Shown here piece by piece: positions 43,285-51,180 of a DNA stretch of 64,000 nt. A program made the translations under genes and the position numbers. The DNA lies in assembly GCF_002013895.1 (NCBI RefSeq), contig NZ_MAFQ01000006.1, positions 1-64,000 on the forward strand, read 5' to 3'. The notes beneath the pieces were generated by a model. It did not search any database and was not told the DNA's origin. It saw only the letters and a list, made by a program, of their open reading frames with translations. Numbering within the stretch: the stretch's first letter is position 1; each line of letters begins with the position of its first letter. Origin of the DNA: Mycobacteroides franklinii (GTDB taxonomy: Bacteria > Actinomycetota > Actinomycetes > Mycobacteriales > Mycobacteriaceae).

Positions 43285-43715
43285 CCCGGAACGTGGCCTC
43301 CGTCCGGCTCACGCCCGAACACGAAACGGCGGCCGGTGATCTGCGCCGGGATGATGCGCACATAGTGCAGTTTCAGGGTGGGTATCCATGGATACAGGCC
43401 GGCCCCGTCGGCCTCGTCGATCTCAACCGAAGTGCTGAGTATCTGTGCGGCGCCGCGCACGACCACGCTCCAGCCGCCGATATCGTTGTGATCGTCCGCC
43501 TCGAACAACACCTGGTCGCTCACCACCGCACCAAAGAGTTTGGTGCCCTCTGCTGTTCGGAACAGTACGGTGCCGCGCTGGGTCACGAAGTTGATAGGAA
43601 AGATCTCCGGCCTGCCGTCGATCACCACCACCAGTCGCCCCAATTTGGCACTGGCCAGCAGCGTCCAGCTTTCGTATTTTTCGAGCAGGGTCACGGGTTC
43701 CGAATCGGGAGTCAT
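43281..43715 (-). CDS. Pyridoxamine 5'-phosphate oxidase-family flavoprotein
   Basis: This small split-barrel protein has the typical segment [40 protein letters not shown]. Members bind FMN, F420 or heme and reduce diverse substrates. ATG 43715 ([17 protein letters not shown]) after GGGG is preferred, giving 144 residues. ATG 43742 would add nine but lies only three bases after a TATCCT -10-like element. Substrate unknown; the adjacent LLM gene is also of the F420 type. Confidence 0.78.
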   Translation of the reverse strand: MTPDSEPVTLLEKYESWTLLASAKLGRLVVVIDGRPEIFPINFVTQRGTVLFRTAEGTKLFGAVVSDQVLFEADDHNDIGGWSVVVRGAAQILSTSVEIDEADGAGLYPWIPTLKLHYVRIIPAQITGRRFVFGREPDGGHVPG

Positions 43716-43764
43716 GACCCCGATGATCATCTGCCGCGGCATCGGAGGATAGATGCGAAGGTCC

Positions 43765-44625
43765 TTACTTCAGCGCAGCGATCAATGAGTGAAAATCACT
43801 GAGTCCGTGCGGATCTGCCCCCATGTATGTCAGATAGGAGATACCGAGTTCTTCGCGCAGAGAGATGATTTGCTCAACCAGCTCACTGTGTGATCCGTGC
43901 AGCAGAGTTGGCGATGCCAGTAGCTCTTCGTCGGAATCACCCGGTCGGTATACACGCATCAGCCCCAGATCCGGCGCGCGGTCAATCGCAATATCGAAGA
44001 TCCCTAAGTTCAACTCCGGCTTGTCGGCACGCTGAGCAGCGGCATTGCGAACGTATGCGGCACGCTCGGCGAGGTCGGTGCGCGTCCCAGCATCAGAGAT
44101 CGCGACGATATCAGCCTGCTGTGCTGCAAGTTTCAGGATCTTGTCGCCCTTGCCCGCGATCATGATCGGTACGGGCGACTGAACTGGTCGCGGCCAATGA
44201 TCCGGGCTTGAGAGCAGGCCCCGCAGCGCATCGACCGCGTCGGCGAGCTGCTGCACCCGTCCGGCAGGGCTCAGAAAGGGCGCTCCTGCGGCCTCGTACT
44301 CCTGCTGGACGTAGCCGGCCCCCAGCCCGATCTCAATGCGACCGTCGGTAAGCCGGTCACAGGTGGCGATGTCGCGCGCAAGTAGACGCGGAGAATAGAA
44401 ACCGGTGGTCAACACGAAGCTACCAACCCGGATGTTCGTCGAAACACTCGCAGCGGCAAGCATTACCGGGAAGGGTGCACCGACTCCGAGGTGGTCGGGA
44501 ACCACGACGACGTCAACACCGCAATCCTCGGCCCGTCGCACCTGATCGCGAATCTGGGCCGGGTCTCCATGGGAGATCAGATTCGTCCCAAACCGAAATC
44601 CGTGTCTAATCACCGAGATTCCCAC
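43765..44625 (-). CDS. LLM-class F420-dependent oxidoreductase
   Basis: The 286-residue luciferase-fold protein starts MGISVIRHGFRFGTNLISHGDP and contains VVVVPDHLGVGAPFPVMLAAASVSTNIRVGSFVLTTGFYSPRLLARDIATCDRLTDGRIEIGLGAGY, typical of the F420-binding subgroup (TIGR03621-like). It is divergent from a dehydrogenase at 44700, with a KstR2-type box between. A part in late sterol-ring or propionate-type metabolism is suggested by the operator only. Confidence 0.83.
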   Translation of the reverse strand: MGISVIRHGFRFGTNLISHGDPAQIRDQVRRAEDCGVDVVVVPDHLGVGAPFPVMLAAASVSTNIRVGSFVLTTGFYSPRLLARDIATCDRLTDGRIEIGLGAGYVQQEYEAAGAPFLSPAGRVQQLADAVDALRGLLSSPDHWPRPVQSPVPIMIAGKGDKILKLAAQQADIVAISDAGTRTDLAERAAYVRNAAAQRADKPELNLGIFDIAIDRAPDLGLMRVYRPGDSDEELLASPTLLHGSHSELVEQIISLREELGISYLTYMGADPHGLSDFHSLIAALK

Positions 44626-44639
44626 CTCTCAAGATCTGG

Positions 44640-44653
44640 ACCAAGCACTTGTT
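44640..44653. promoter_or_regulatory. KstR2-type operator
   Basis: ACCAAGCACTTGTT matches AnCAAGnnCTTGnT, the published KstR2 consensus, at all ten fixed bases. It lies 14 bases before the LLM gene and 46 before the dehydrogenase, in the divergent promoter. KstR2 represses genes for degradation of sterol rings C and D in mycobacteria. Confidence 0.65.
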
Positions 44654-44699
44654 TGGTGTTATGCAGGTCTGAGGTTACCGGCTGCAAGGAGACAATGAC

Positions 44700-45752
44700 A
44701 TGGTCTATCGGGTAGTCCAGTGGGCGACGGGGGAAGTCGGCAGGGCGGCGATCAGCGCGGTGCTCGCGCACCCGGAACTACAGCTGGTCGGATGCTGGGT
44801 GCACTCACCGCAGAAGACCGGCGTCGATGTTGGCGAGCTCATCGGGCAGTCCCCCATCGGGGTGATCACCACCAACAGTCTCGACGACATCGTCTCTCTG
44901 GATGCCGACTGCGTGATTTACAGCCCGCTACTTCCCAACCCGTCGGAGGTGGCGGCATTGCTCGCCTCGAAGAAGAACGTCGTCACCCCGGTCGGCTGGT
45001 TCTACCCCGATAGTTCCGGCCGCGACCTGGACGCCGGTGCCCGTCAGGCCGGGGTGACCTTGCACGGCACGGGAATTGACCCCGGTGGCATCACCGACCT
45101 GTATCCGCTGATCTTCTCGTCCATGACCTCCGCCGTCACCTACGTGCGGGCCGAGGAATACTCGGACATCCGCACCTATGGCGCGCCGGACGTCATCCGG
45201 CACATCATGAAGTTCGGCGGCACACCGGAGGAAGCCGTGAGCGGGCCGATGCCCAAACTGTTGGGCGGCGGATTCAAACAGTCGCTGCGGATGATCCTGG
45301 ACGGCATGTGCTTCGCGGACGTCGAGATCCGGCCGGACCTCAAGGTCGCCGTTGCCACCGCGGACATCGAATCTCCGATCGGCACCATCCGGCCCGGATC
45401 GGTGGCCGGTCAACAGTTCTCCTGGGAAGCATTCGTCGGCGACGAAGCCGTCGCGCGGATCGCGGTGAACTGGTTGATGGGTGAGGAGCACTTGGACCCC
45501 GTCTGGTCCTTCGGCCCGAGCGGTCCGCGCTACGAGGTCGAGGTGCGGGGCACGCCCTCGTCGTCGTGCACCATTACCGGCTTTCATCCCCACAGCGTTC
45601 AGGCCGGACTCGTCGCCAACGAGGGCGTTGTCGCCACGGCGGCCCATTGCGTCAACTCTGTGCCCTATGTCTGCGAGGCCGAGCCGGGACTCAGGTCGTA
45701 CCTGGATCTTCCGCTCATGGCGGGCAGGGCCCATCCTCGGTTCCACCGCTGA
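44700..45752 (+). CDS. NAD(P)-dependent dehydrogenase, DapB-N/2,4-diaminopentanoate dehydrogenase-like
   Basis: This 350-residue protein begins YRVVQWATGEVGRAAISAVLAHPELQLVGCWVHS, a Rossmann domain of the DapB_N-like family common in mycobacteria. The GTGIDPGGITDLYPLIFSSMTSAVTYVRAEEYSD segment is characteristic of the family. AAGGAG lies 8 bases before ATG. Substrates of the mycobacterial members are mostly unknown. The KstR2-type box upstream suggests a link to sterol catabolism. It is convergent with ppk2. Confidence 0.82.
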   Translation: MVYRVVQWATGEVGRAAISAVLAHPELQLVGCWVHSPQKTGVDVGELIGQSPIGVITTNSLDDIVSLDADCVIYSPLLPNPSEVAALLASKKNVVTPVGWFYPDSSGRDLDAGARQAGVTLHGTGIDPGGITDLYPLIFSSMTSAVTYVRAEEYSDIRTYGAPDVIRHIMKFGGTPEEAVSGPMPKLLGGGFKQSLRMILDGMCFADVEIRPDLKVAVATADIESPIGTIRPGSVAGQQFSWEAFVGDEAVARIAVNWLMGEEHLDPVWSFGPSGPRYEVEVRGTPSSSCTITGFHPHSVQAGLVANEGVVATAAHCVNSVPYVCEAEPGLRSYLDLPLMAGRAHPRFHR

Positions 45753-45818
45753 CCGGCCGAGCCGAGGCTCCCGTTACGCAATGCGGCGATCTTCGCCGGT
45801 GTCTCGACCTCCGCGCTC

Positions 45819-46727
45819 CTAGCGCGAACCCGCCTTCTCTCCCTCTTCAAAGACTGCCGAGGCAGGTCCGACAATCAGTGGGTCCGGACTGCCCACAATC
45901 GCCGAGTCTTTGTTGTCGTAATCGAACTGCGAAAGCACGTGGCGCATTGCCTCCAACCGGGCGCGCTTCTTGTCGTTGCTCTTGACCACCGTCCACGGTG
46001 CAAAGTCGGTGTCGGTGTAGAAGAACATGGCCTCTTTGGCTTCGGTATAGGCGTCCCACTTATCGAGAGACGCGAGGTCGGTGGGCGAGAGTTTCCAGTG
46101 CCGAACAGGATCGGTACGCCGGGCCGCGAACCGGGCCAGCTGCTCCTTGCGGCTCACCGAGAACCACAACTTGATCAGGTGCGTCCCCGAATTCACCAGC
46201 ATGCGTTCGTATTCCGGAGCCTCACGCAAGAATTCGGCACATTGTGCTGGTGTGCAGTAGCCCATCACACGCTCCACACCCGCGCGGTTGTACCAGGAGC
46301 GGTCCATCAAGACGATCTCACCACCACTGGGTAGGTGGGCCGTGTATCGCTGGAAATACCACTGACTCTGTTCCACCGGTGTCGGCTTCTCCAGCGCCAC
46401 CACGCGGGCACCACGGGGATTGAGATGTTCGGTGAATCTCTTGATGGATCCACCCTTACCGGCGGCGTCGCGGCCTTCGAAGACGATGCAGATCTTCTCG
46501 CCGTTCTCCTTGACCCACAGCTGCAGCTTGAGGAGCTCGATCTGCAGCTTGCGCTTGGCCTTGTCGTATTCCTTGCGGGTGAGTTTCTCGTCGTAGGGAT
46601 AGCCCTGTTTCCAGGCGTCCTTGGCCTCTTTATTGCGTTTGATCCCACCGCGCAGACTCGCGAGTTCATCGAGTTCGGCGGCATAGTCCACCGTGACGGA
46701 AGCGTTGTGTTTCTTTTCCTCGCCCAT
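45819..46727 (-). CDS. ppk2: Polyphosphate kinase 2
   Basis: PPK2 uses polyphosphate to phosphorylate nucleoside (di)phosphates. From ATG 46727 it has 302 residues, close to the usual 295. Walker A is FEGRDAAGKGG (83-93), followed by HLNPRGARVVALEKPT, the Walker B region VLMDRSWYNRAGVERVMGYC and the lid. The ORF extends 41 codons upstream but has no family similarity there. It may tune NTP pools; in M. tuberculosis Ppk2 (Rv3232c) is at another locus. It follows the SDR gene by 53 bases. Confidence 0.92.
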   Translation of the reverse strand: MGEEKKHNASVTVDYAAELDELASLRGGIKRNKEAKDAWKQGYPYDEKLTRKEYDKAKRKLQIELLKLQLWVKENGEKICIVFEGRDAAGKGGSIKRFTEHLNPRGARVVALEKPTPVEQSQWYFQRYTAHLPSGGEIVLMDRSWYNRAGVERVMGYCTPAQCAEFLREAPEYERMLVNSGTHLIKLWFSVSRKEQLARFAARRTDPVRHWKLSPTDLASLDKWDAYTEAKEAMFFYTDTDFAPWTVVKSNDKKRARLEAMRHVLSQFDYDNKDSAIVGSPDPLIVGPASAVFEEGEKAGSR

Positions 46728-46780
46728 ATATGCAGCATCCCACGTGGGCACAAAGTCCCATACGGGAAACCCGTGGCCGA

Positions 46781-47530
46781 CTAGGCGAGGCGTCCGGCCA
46801 GTCGAGGCGGCAACAGCCGCATGACCGCCATCACCGGTTCCCACGGCCAACGCGGCACCGCCGCCCGCCCGGGTTCCTTCTCGATGGCATCCACCATTGC
46901 CGTCACTCCGGTCAATGTGTCCACCATCATCGGGGTGGTCGGCGACTTGGCGCTCAGATCGGTCTGGATGTAGCCGGGCTCGATGGTGCTGACTTTGATT
47001 GGGCCGCGGGCGTATTCGGCGCGCAGCGACTCACCCAACGAGGAAAGTCCAGCCTTGCTGGCCGCATAGGCGGCCTTGGTGCCGGGCAGTCCCTTGGCCG
47101 CCGTCACCGAGGAGATGAGCACTAGGTGCCCGTAGCCCTGCTCTTTGAACAGCGCCAGCGCAGCCTCGATCTGCACCAGGGCACCGATGAGGTTGGTTTC
47201 GATGGTCTGGATGTTGGCCCAGGACTTACCGCCGCCCAGATGCCAGCCCTTGGCGATACCCGCGTTCACGACCACGCGATCCAGGCCACCGAGCTCGTCA
47301 CGCAGCTCACCAAAGACCACCGGCACGGACTCGTGGTTGGTGACGTCCAGGGGCCGCACGGCGACCTTGATTCCGGGGTTGGCTGCCAGCAGCTCGGCCT
47401 TGATCTCTTCCAGCGCCTCGGTGCGCCGGGCACACAGCGCCAGGTCACGTCCCTTCGCGGCGAACTGACGGGCCATCTCAGCGCCCAGGCCGGAGCTCGC
47501 CCCGGTGATGAGGATCTTCTGTCGCGTCAC
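46781..47530 (-). CDS. Short-chain dehydrogenase/reductase (Rv0945-like)
   Basis: The 249-residue SDR has the nucleotide motif ITGASSGLGAEMA, NAG (VVNAGIAKG), and the active site Ser-Tyr-x3-Lys in LISSVTAAKGLPGTKAAYAASKAG. The substrate is unknown. It starts nine bases after the Fpg-like gene, on the same strand, as Rv0945 does next to Rv0944. This restores M. tuberculosis synteny after the accessory region. Confidence 0.9.
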   Translation of the reverse strand: MTRQKILITGASSGLGAEMARQFAAKGRDLALCARRTEALEEIKAELLAANPGIKVAVRPLDVTNHESVPVVFGELRDELGGLDRVVVNAGIAKGWHLGGGKSWANIQTIETNLIGALVQIEAALALFKEQGYGHLVLISSVTAAKGLPGTKAAYAASKAGLSSLGESLRAEYARGPIKVSTIEPGYIQTDLSAKSPTTPMMVDTLTGVTAMVDAIEKEPGRAAVPRWPWEPVMAVMRLLPPRLAGRLA

Positions 47531-47539
47531 GTGGTCACT

Positions 47540-48403
47540 TTATTTGAGGAGCCGCGAGAGCCGACGGTCGGCCAGCACCTTGCCGCCGGTCTGGCACGTC
47601 GGGCAGTACTGGAACGATTTGTCGGCGAACGACACCTCCCGCACCACATCACCGCACACCGGGCAGGGCATCCCGGTGCGGGCATGCACCCGCAATCCGG
47701 ATCGCTTCTCCCCCTTGAGAGTTGCCGCCTGCTGCCCCACGCTGCGCTCGACCGCGTCGGCGAGAACCAACTGCATGGCCTCGTACAGCGCGGCCCGCTG
47801 GCCCTCGGAAAGCGTCTTTCCGCTGGCGAAGGGAGACAGCTTGGCCACATGCAGAATCTCGTCGCTGTAGGCGTTGCCGATTCCGGCAATCACCCGTTGA
47901 TCCGTGATCACGTTCTTGAGCCGGGCCGTGGTTCCGGACAAGATCTCAGATAGCCCGGCGGCCGTCAGCGATAGGGCATCGGGTCCCAGGGACGCGATCT
48001 GTGGCACGGACGCCGGGTCCGTCACCACCCACACGGCCAACCGTTTCTGGGTGCCTGCCTCGGTGAGATCGAATCCTGCAGCGTCGCCGGGCGTTCCGAG
48101 ATGCACCCGCAGTGCGATGGGCCCCTTGCCCGGTTTGAGCGGTGCCGCGGCCAACTTGTCCGACCAGCGCAACCACCCGGCGCGCGAGAGATGCGCGATG
48201 AGATAAAGGTCCCCCGCTTGCAGGCCCAGGTACTTGCCCCAGCGCGTCGCCCCCGTCACCGTCCGACCGTGCAGGGCGGTGATCGGCGGATCGAAAGTCT
48301 TGAGCACGGAAAACGCCGCGACATCGACTCTGCCGACGGCCGACCCCACGGCGTGGCGGCGCAGGTGATCGGCGAGCGCCTCGACTTCCGGTAGTTCGGG
48401 CAT
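47540..48403 (-). CDS. Fpg/Nei-family DNA glycosylase (Rv0944-like)
   Basis: This 287-residue protein starts MPELPEVEALADHLRRHAVG; Pro2 and Glu3 are the catalytic N-terminal residues of the Fpg/Nei family. The H2TH region is IAGIGNAYSDEILHVAKLSP, and a C-terminal zinc finger has CPVC and CPTC pairs. It probably excises oxidised bases. It is a second family member beside the standard fpg known in mycobacteria; M. tuberculosis Rv0944 at this locus is shorter, and this copy looks complete. Confidence 0.9.
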   Translation of the reverse strand: MPELPEVEALADHLRRHAVGSAVGRVDVAAFSVLKTFDPPITALHGRTVTGATRWGKYLGLQAGDLYLIAHLSRAGWLRWSDKLAAAPLKPGKGPIALRVHLGTPGDAAGFDLTEAGTQKRLAVWVVTDPASVPQIASLGPDALSLTAAGLSEILSGTTARLKNVITDQRVIAGIGNAYSDEILHVAKLSPFASGKTLSEGQRAALYEAMQLVLADAVERSVGQQAATLKGEKRSGLRVHARTGMPCPVCGDVVREVSFADKSFQYCPTCQTGGKVLADRRLSRLLK

Positions 48404-48418
48404 GGGCTCAGTCTGCCT

Positions 48419-49168
48419 CTACGCGCCGACACTCCGCAGCAGGTAGGTATCCATGATCCAGCCGTGCTCGGCACGCGCCGAGGCACGTACCTCGGCGATC
48501 CTGTCGCCCACCTCCCCTACGGTGCCCGATACCAGCAGTTCGTGTTCGGTGCCCAGATACGCGCCCCACCAAATCTGGGTCGACGGATCCAGCTGCCGAA
48601 ACGCGCAATCGCCGTCGAGCATCACCACGACCGTCCCGGCCCGGGGCCACTCCGCCAACAGCCGCCGGCCCGTCGTGATGAGCACCGGCTCCCCGATACC
48701 GTTCAGCACAATCCGGTGCCGGGCGGTCAGCGCGGAGATCGCGGTGATACCCGGCAGCACGTCGTATTCGAATGCGTGGGGATCCTCGGCGAGGATCGCA
48801 TCCAGGATGCGCAGTGTGCTGTCGTAGAGGGACGGGTCCCCCCACGCAAGGAAAGCGCCAGTGCCGCCGTCGGGCAGCTCGGAGGCAATTGCTTTGCCCC
48901 ACAATGCCGCCCGTTCGGCATGCCACTGCTTCACCGCGCCGCGGTACTCGCCCTTCCCCCGCACCGGATCGGGTAGTTCGACAAAGCGGTAGTCGGGTTC
49001 GGTGATGTACCGCTCGCAGATGTGCCGGCGCAGCTCGACCAGATCGTCCTTCGTGTCGCCCTTATCGGCGACGAAGAACGCGTCGACCTCATTGAGCGCC
49101 GCGATGGCCTGCACGGTCAGGTACTCGGGATGGCCGGCACCGATACCGATGACGCGAATCCGTCGCAT
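48419..49168 (-). CDS. cobF: Precorrin-6A synthase (deacetylating)
   Basis: CobF methylates C-1 and removes acetate from precorrin-5 in aerobic cobalamin synthesis. The 249-residue protein has the SAM-dependent tetrapyrrole methylase signatures VIGIGAGHPEYLTVQA, AFLAWGDPSLYDSTLRIL and VLPGITAISALTARH. M. tuberculosis lost cobF, whereas other mycobacteria keep it, as I recall near this same locus. It lies between a TetR gene (six bases) and the Fpg-like gene. Its presence suggests a complete B12 pathway, to be checked elsewhere in the genome. Confidence 0.92.
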   Translation of the reverse strand: MRRIRVIGIGAGHPEYLTVQAIAALNEVDAFFVADKGDTKDDLVELRRHICERYITEPDYRFVELPDPVRGKGEYRGAVKQWHAERAALWGKAIASELPDGGTGAFLAWGDPSLYDSTLRILDAILAEDPHAFEYDVLPGITAISALTARHRIVLNGIGEPVLITTGRRLLAEWPRAGTVVVMLDGDCAFRQLDPSTQIWWGAYLGTEHELLVSGTVGEVGDRIAEVRASARAEHGWIMDTYLLRSVGA

Positions 49169-49174
49169 CGCGAC

Positions 49175-49825
49175 TTACGAAGCAGCCGAATCGGAAGTCA
49201 GCACCGCGGAGATCTCCTCGGTGATCGCCGAGACGGTGAGCAGGTTGCCGATGAAGTCGCCCAATTGCTCGTCGGTCTGAGTCTCCACGACACCGGGAGT
49301 CACCAACAGCGAGGCGGCGATCCGGAAGCTCCATTCGGCGGCGGCCTTGACGTTGATGGTGGCCAGCTGCGCCTCGGTGAGCAGTTGGCGGAAGTACGGC
49401 GCCAGCAAGATCGTCGTCTGGTCGATGAACGGGCGGGCCTTCACCGTCAGATACGGCAGCACCTGCTCGGGGTTCTCCTTCAGGCCCTTTTGCAGCAACG
49501 GGTGGTGACGGCCGTGCTGCACGATGCGCACAATGGCGTCGATGAACCCGGCGCGGGGGTTCTTGGCGGCCGCGAAGACAGGCTCCAGCATCTCCCCGAA
49601 TCGGAGAAACTCGCGGTGGAACAGTGCCTCGATGATCGCCGCCTGGTCACCCACATGTTTGTAGACGGTGGGCCGGGACAGGCCGGCCTTCTTCGCGATC
49701 AGCGCATGCAACCGCGCCTCATAGCCGTGCTCCAGCAAGCACTCTTCAGCGGCATCGAGGATGCGGCGGCGAATCTCGCCGTGGTCGCGGGTACGGCCGC
49801 GGTGGCTTGACCGGCTCACTTTCAT
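49175..49825 (-). CDS. TetR-family repressor
   Basis: The 216-residue regulator has the N-terminal helix-turn-helix IRRRILDAAEECLLEHGYEARLHALIAKKAGLSRPTVYKHVGDQAAIIEALF. Its ligand domain is of unknown specificity. It is divergent from the diiron oxygenase gene, with two palindromes in the gap, and it stops six bases before cobF. It most likely controls the oxygenase operon, and read-through could affect cobF. Confidence 0.9.
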   Translation of the reverse strand: MKVSRSSHRGRTRDHGEIRRRILDAAEECLLEHGYEARLHALIAKKAGLSRPTVYKHVGDQAAIIEALFHREFLRFGEMLEPVFAAAKNPRAGFIDAIVRIVQHGRHHPLLQKGLKENPEQVLPYLTVKARPFIDQTTILLAPYFRQLLTEAQLATINVKAAAEWSFRIAASLLVTPGVVETQTDEQLGDFIGNLLTVSAITEEISAVLTSDSAAS

Positions 49826-49843
49826 CGGTGCCCACTTTCATTC

Positions 49844-49904
49844 GCCACGAAATTACGTGGCACTTCGCGTCTCACTTGACGCCTCAACCTGCAACGTTTA
49901 CGTT
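49844..49904. promoter_or_regulatory. Two palindromes between tetR and the diiron oxygenase
   Basis: GCCACG-aaatta-CGTGGC (49844-49861) and AACGT-TT-ACGTT (49893-49904) are perfect inverted repeats. The first lies near the tetR start, the second about 30 bases before the oxygenase GTG. Both are candidate TetR operators. Confidence 0.5.
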
Positions 49905-49933
49905 TAACATCTTAACGGAAAGGACTGTCGACG

Positions 49934-50848
49934 GTGACGGCTACCCTGAACAACGGCCCCGCTCGCACCCCAAATCGGGAGGAATACTCCGACCGACTCC
50001 TCAAGGGCACGGTGCGGCGCTCCTACCAGCCGATCGTGGATCTGGACTGGGACGCGCCGTTGGATCCGGACAAGTACTACCTACCACCCAAGGTCATCTC
50101 GCTATACGGCACCGACGTGTGGAACAACATGTCGCGCGCCGAACAGATCGAGCTGTCGCGGCACGAGATGGTCAACCTGCTCTCCACCGGTATCTGGTTC
50201 GAGAACATGCTCAACCAGGGCCTGTTGCGGGTGATGATGCACGCCAATCCCATCAGCAGCGAGACGTTGTACTCACTCGCCGAAATCGGTGATGAGACAC
50301 GGCACATGACGATGTTCGCCAAGGCCATCGAGAAGACGGGCCTGCCCGCGTACCGGATGCCCTGGCACCAACGCGCGATGGCCAATCTGCTGCCGCTGGC
50401 ACTCAAGGGCCCTGTGCTGTGGGTGGCCGCGCTCATCGGCGAGGAGATCTTCGACGCACTGCAGCGCGAGATCATGGACGACCCGGAACTACAGCCACTT
50501 GTGCAGCGGCTCATGCGGATTCATGTCACCGAAGAAGCCCGGCACATTCAGTTCGCACGTGACGGTATTCGGCAGCGGCTGGACCGCACCCCCAGACGCG
50601 TCAAGGTCATCCTGCGCCTCACCAACGGCCTGGGTGGACCCATCTTCCGGTACCTCCTGACCAACAAGAAGATGTACGAAGCGGTCGGGCTTCCCGGCCG
50701 CGCGACCACGCGGCTGGCCCGCAGCAATCCGGCCTTCCAGGAAGCCTCGCAGACCGGTTTCGCGCCGCTGTACAAATTCCTGGAAGACACCGGTCTCATG
50801 GGCCGGCTGTCCCGCCGCATGTGGCGCAGGACAGGATTCGTCGCGTGA
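49934..50848 (+). CDS. AurF-like diiron oxygenase
   Basis: The 304-residue protein resembles the AurF/p-aminobenzoate N-oxygenase family. Carboxylate/His iron ligands are visible in LAEIGDETRHMTMF, ALIGEEIFDAL and VTEEARHIQFARDGI, three ExxH-type helices. The family oxygenates amines or hydrocarbons; the substrate is unknown. The GTG start follows GGAAAGG. It is coupled by GTGA to a DUF4873 protein and faced by TetR. Such pairs are often efflux-free detoxification units; that is inference. Confidence 0.85.
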   Translation: MTATLNNGPARTPNREEYSDRLLKGTVRRSYQPIVDLDWDAPLDPDKYYLPPKVISLYGTDVWNNMSRAEQIELSRHEMVNLLSTGIWFENMLNQGLLRVMMHANPISSETLYSLAEIGDETRHMTMFAKAIEKTGLPAYRMPWHQRAMANLLPLALKGPVLWVAALIGEEIFDALQREIMDDPELQPLVQRLMRIHVTEEARHIQFARDGIRQRLDRTPRRVKVILRLTNGLGGPIFRYLLTNKKMYEAVGLPGRATTRLARSNPAFQEASQTGFAPLYKFLEDTGLMGRLSRRMWRRTGFVA

Positions 50849-51180
50849 GCGAGCCCGGCAGGAACAACGCAGAAGACGACGACGTCTTCGACGGCACCGC
50901 CGTCATCACCGCGGGCGAGTTCTCCGTCGAGTCCCGGATACGTCTCATCGGTTTCTTCAACCCGCTGGACGGCAAGTTCCACTGGCAGGGAACGATTTAC
51001 GCCAAGCCGGAGGGCGGGGAGCTCAAGGGCGGCACCCAGGTCACCATTGCCGTGGGCGATACCAGCGCACAGGGGCGCATCACCGAGCAGACCCCGTGGG
51101 GCCACTTTTCGGTCGCGGGTGTCGGTGCGCCGCCGTACCCGCTACCCGAGATCGAGCTCGAGCTCGACGTCGCGAACTGA
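50845..51180 (+). CDS. DUF4873 protein
   Basis: This 111-residue protein starts at a GTG overlapping the oxygenase stop. It contains DDDVFDGTAVITAGEFSVESRIRLIGFFNPLDGKFHWQGTI, typical of DUF4873, a beta-sandwich domain often fused or adjacent to flavin monooxygenases. It probably assists the diiron enzyme. Its last 39 bases overlap the convergent ligD gene. Confidence 0.82.
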   Translation: MSEPGRNNAEDDDVFDGTAVITAGEFSVESRIRLIGFFNPLDGKFHWQGTIYAKPEGGELKGGTQVTIAVGDTSAQGRITEQTPWGHFSVAGVGAPPYPLPEIELELDVAN

